Source of the DNA: Paenalkalicoccus suaedae | GTDB taxonomy: Bacteria; Bacillota; Bacilli; Bacillales; Salisediminibacteriaceae | NCBI RefSeq assembly: GCF_006965545.2 | Contig: NZ_CP041372.2 | Coordinates: 2,108,001-2,172,000 of the forward strand | Direction of reading: 5' to 3' | Length of the DNA stretch: 64,000 bases | Shown: piece by piece, positions 63,995-64,000 of the stretch | Layout: the number at the start of each line of letters is the position of its first letter | How positions within the stretch are numbered: position 1 is the first letter of the stretch | Notes under the pieces: model-generated | Seen by the model: only the letters and a program-made list of their open reading frames with translations | Told to the model about the DNA's origin: nothing | Database searches by the model: none | Program-made: the position numbers and the translations under genes

Positions 63995-64000
63995 TACCTT

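Overview
The window is a chromosomal segment of a low-to-mid GC, endospore-forming Bacillaceae bacterium. The evidence is gene content and order: a pyr operon with PyrR attenuators, the mra/mur/fts division and cell wall (dcw) cluster with sporulation members (spoVD, spoVE, spoIIGA-sigE-sigG), the ylb block and the cta cytochrome oxidase block, all close to Bacillus subtilis order but rearranged, as in alkaliphilic Bacillus relatives. MurE carries the DNPR signature of meso-diaminopimelate walls. BshC indicates bacillithiol. I see no tRNA, rRNA, insertion sequence, prophage or CRISPR. Nearly all genes run leftward (minus strand).

Layout, in window coordinates. 1-8330: carB (cut by the left edge), carA, pyrC, pyrB, pyrP and pyrR, with a PyrR attenuator before pyrR, pyrP and pyrB. 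8357-12910: ylyB, lspA and ileS, the last behind a T-box leader. 12913-16034: divIVA, ylmH, ylmG, sepF, ylmE, ylmC. 16132-18587: sigG, sigE, spoIIGA. 18588-19313: gene-free, with a phased repeat array. 19314-37941: ftsZ back to mraZ, the dcw cluster. It has a MurF-like gene that lacks the ATP-binding motif, no murB, and a six-site MraZ operator at its promoter end. 38133-43670: bshC, a DUF3397-like gene, panE, ylbP, a crotonase, rpmF, ylbN. 43844-52235: the ylb block (tmcAL, ylbL, ylbJ, coaD, rsmD, ylbG to ylbA). 52341-60813: a permease, a DUF420 protein, and ctaF-ctaA. 60840-63994: dps, ylaN, ylaL, phoH and a small edge gene.

The most unusual feature is a set of four intergenic tandem arrays (18780-19140, 42562-42885, 45100-45236, 53463-53890). 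Each is a string of short TGC-centred units spaced 21, 21, 21, 21 and 19 bp, giving a 103-bp supercycle. Two different core motifs (TGCATT/TTTGCATC and CTTGCGCRGTT) obey the same spacing. All four have the same orientation and all lie just beyond the terminator of a leftward gene. The 103-bp period is not a multiple of three, so the arrays are not coding, although they create long spurious reading frames. They look like a phased DNA element for a nucleoid or chromosome-organising protein, or a self-propagating intergenic repeat. That function is inference.

Together the genes cover de novo pyrimidine synthesis, envelope growth and division, entry into sporulation (sigma-E and sigma-G), and aerobic respiration (heme A synthesis plus a caa3-type oxidase).
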